From contig URVK01000139.1 in assembly GCA_900551305.1 (NCBI GenBank), positions 1 through 5,165 on the forward strand: DNA of 5,165 nt, in the 5' to 3' direction. This DNA is from an uncultured Collinsella sp. GTDB taxonomy: Bacteria; Actinomycetota; Coriobacteriia; Coriobacteriales; Coriobacteriaceae. Made by a program: the position numbers and the translations under genes. Numbering within the stretch: position 1 is the stretch's first letter; every line of letters starts with the position of its first letter. The notes below the pieces were generated by a model. That model had not been told where the DNA came from. It ran no database searches and saw nothing but the letters and a program-made list of their open reading frames with translations. Of the stretch, positions 4,968-5,165 are shown one piece after another.

Positions 4968-5165
4968 ATGAGCGCAAATCCGCTGCTTTCCATCGATGGT
5001 CTCACCGCCTCCGTGGACGAGAAGACCATCCTCCACAATGTCAACCTCAACGTCGCCACCGGTGAGACCCACGTGCTGATGGGCCCCAACGGCGCCGGCA
5101 AGTCCACCCTCGGCCACCTGGTCATGGGCGACTCCGTCTATACCGTCAACGACGGCCGCATCGTC
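4968..5165 (+). CDS. sufC: SufC, Fe-S cluster assembly ATPase (N-terminal part)
   Basis: The 66 residues visible begin MSANPLLSIDGLTASVDEKTILHNVNL and contain the ABC Walker A motif GPNGAGKST (39-47) followed by LGHLVMGD (48-55) and YTVNDGRI. This is the characteristic SufC N-terminus, distinguishable from ordinary transporter ATPases by GETHVLMGPNGAGKSTL and the following GHLVMGD. SufC is the cytosolic ATPase of the SufBCD scaffold that assembles Fe-S clusters; sufB and sufD are expected downstream. The rest (family length about 250 residues) lies beyond the right edge. ATG 4968 is chosen because AGAGAGGG (4955-4962) sits 5 nt upstream. An in-frame ATG at 4938 would add ten residues but has a poor Shine-Dalgarno. 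Likely regulation is by the divergent Rrf2 protein. Confidence 0.93.
   Translation, partial: MSANPLLSIDGLTASVDEKTILHNVNLNVATGETHVLMGPNGAGKSTLGHLVMGDSVYTVNDGRIV

Noticed and set aside
4880..5125. Minus-strand frames opposite the start of sufC
   Set aside because: They are antisense to the clear SufC Walker A region and have no independent support.

Overview
The window looks like a GC-rich Gram-positive chromosome, most plausibly a Coriobacteriia (Collinsella-like) gut actinobacterium. This is an inference. It rests on the overall base composition, a sortase-anchored cell-wall protein, and a suf operon headed by SufC with a divergent Rrf2/IscR-type regulator. No rRNA or marker gene is present to prove it.

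Layout from left to right. Positions 1-1464 (minus) hold the first 488 residues of an AAA-ATPase-like protein of the family that normally ends in a PD-(D/E)XK nuclease-like domain. Its C-terminus lies beyond the left edge. It is divergent: the Walker B motif reads DGYD instead of DEYD, and it is rich in cysteine. Positions 1465-1666 are intergenic and carry a rho-independent terminator (about 1594-1634) for the next gene. Positions 1667-3481 (minus) encode a 604-residue exported protein: signal peptide, lysozyme-fold-like domain, a very long low-complexity Ser/Asp/Gly then Lys/Glu spacer, and an atypical MPKTG sorting signal. Positions 3482-3609 are a promoter region with a 16-bp palindrome.

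Positions 3610-4743 (minus) form a tight three-gene cluster, transcribed in the order Rrf2-type Fe-S regulator, minimal nucleotidyltransferase (MntA-like antitoxin), HEPN protein (HepT/HI0074-like toxin). The gap between the first two is 8 nt, and the last two overlap by 14 nt. The HEPN/MNT pair is visibly more AT-rich than its neighbours, which suggests an acquired toxin-antitoxin module now sitting downstream of the Fe-S regulator.

Positions 4744-4967 are a divergent control region between rrf2 and sufC. It holds two 31-bp copies of one element in inverted orientation, each itself bounded by TGGGACAA/TTGTCCCA, then a 25-bp stretch resembling the IscR type-1 operator, then a candidate sufC promoter. 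From 4968 (plus) the suf operon begins with the first 66 residues of SufC and runs off the right edge.

Functionally, the right part reads as an Fe-S cluster homeostasis locus: the sensor-repressor likely controls both itself and suf. Because the HEPN/MNT pair shares its transcript, that module may be tied to Fe-S or redox status. The most unusual items are this coupling, the nested inverted repeat, and the divergent ATPase.
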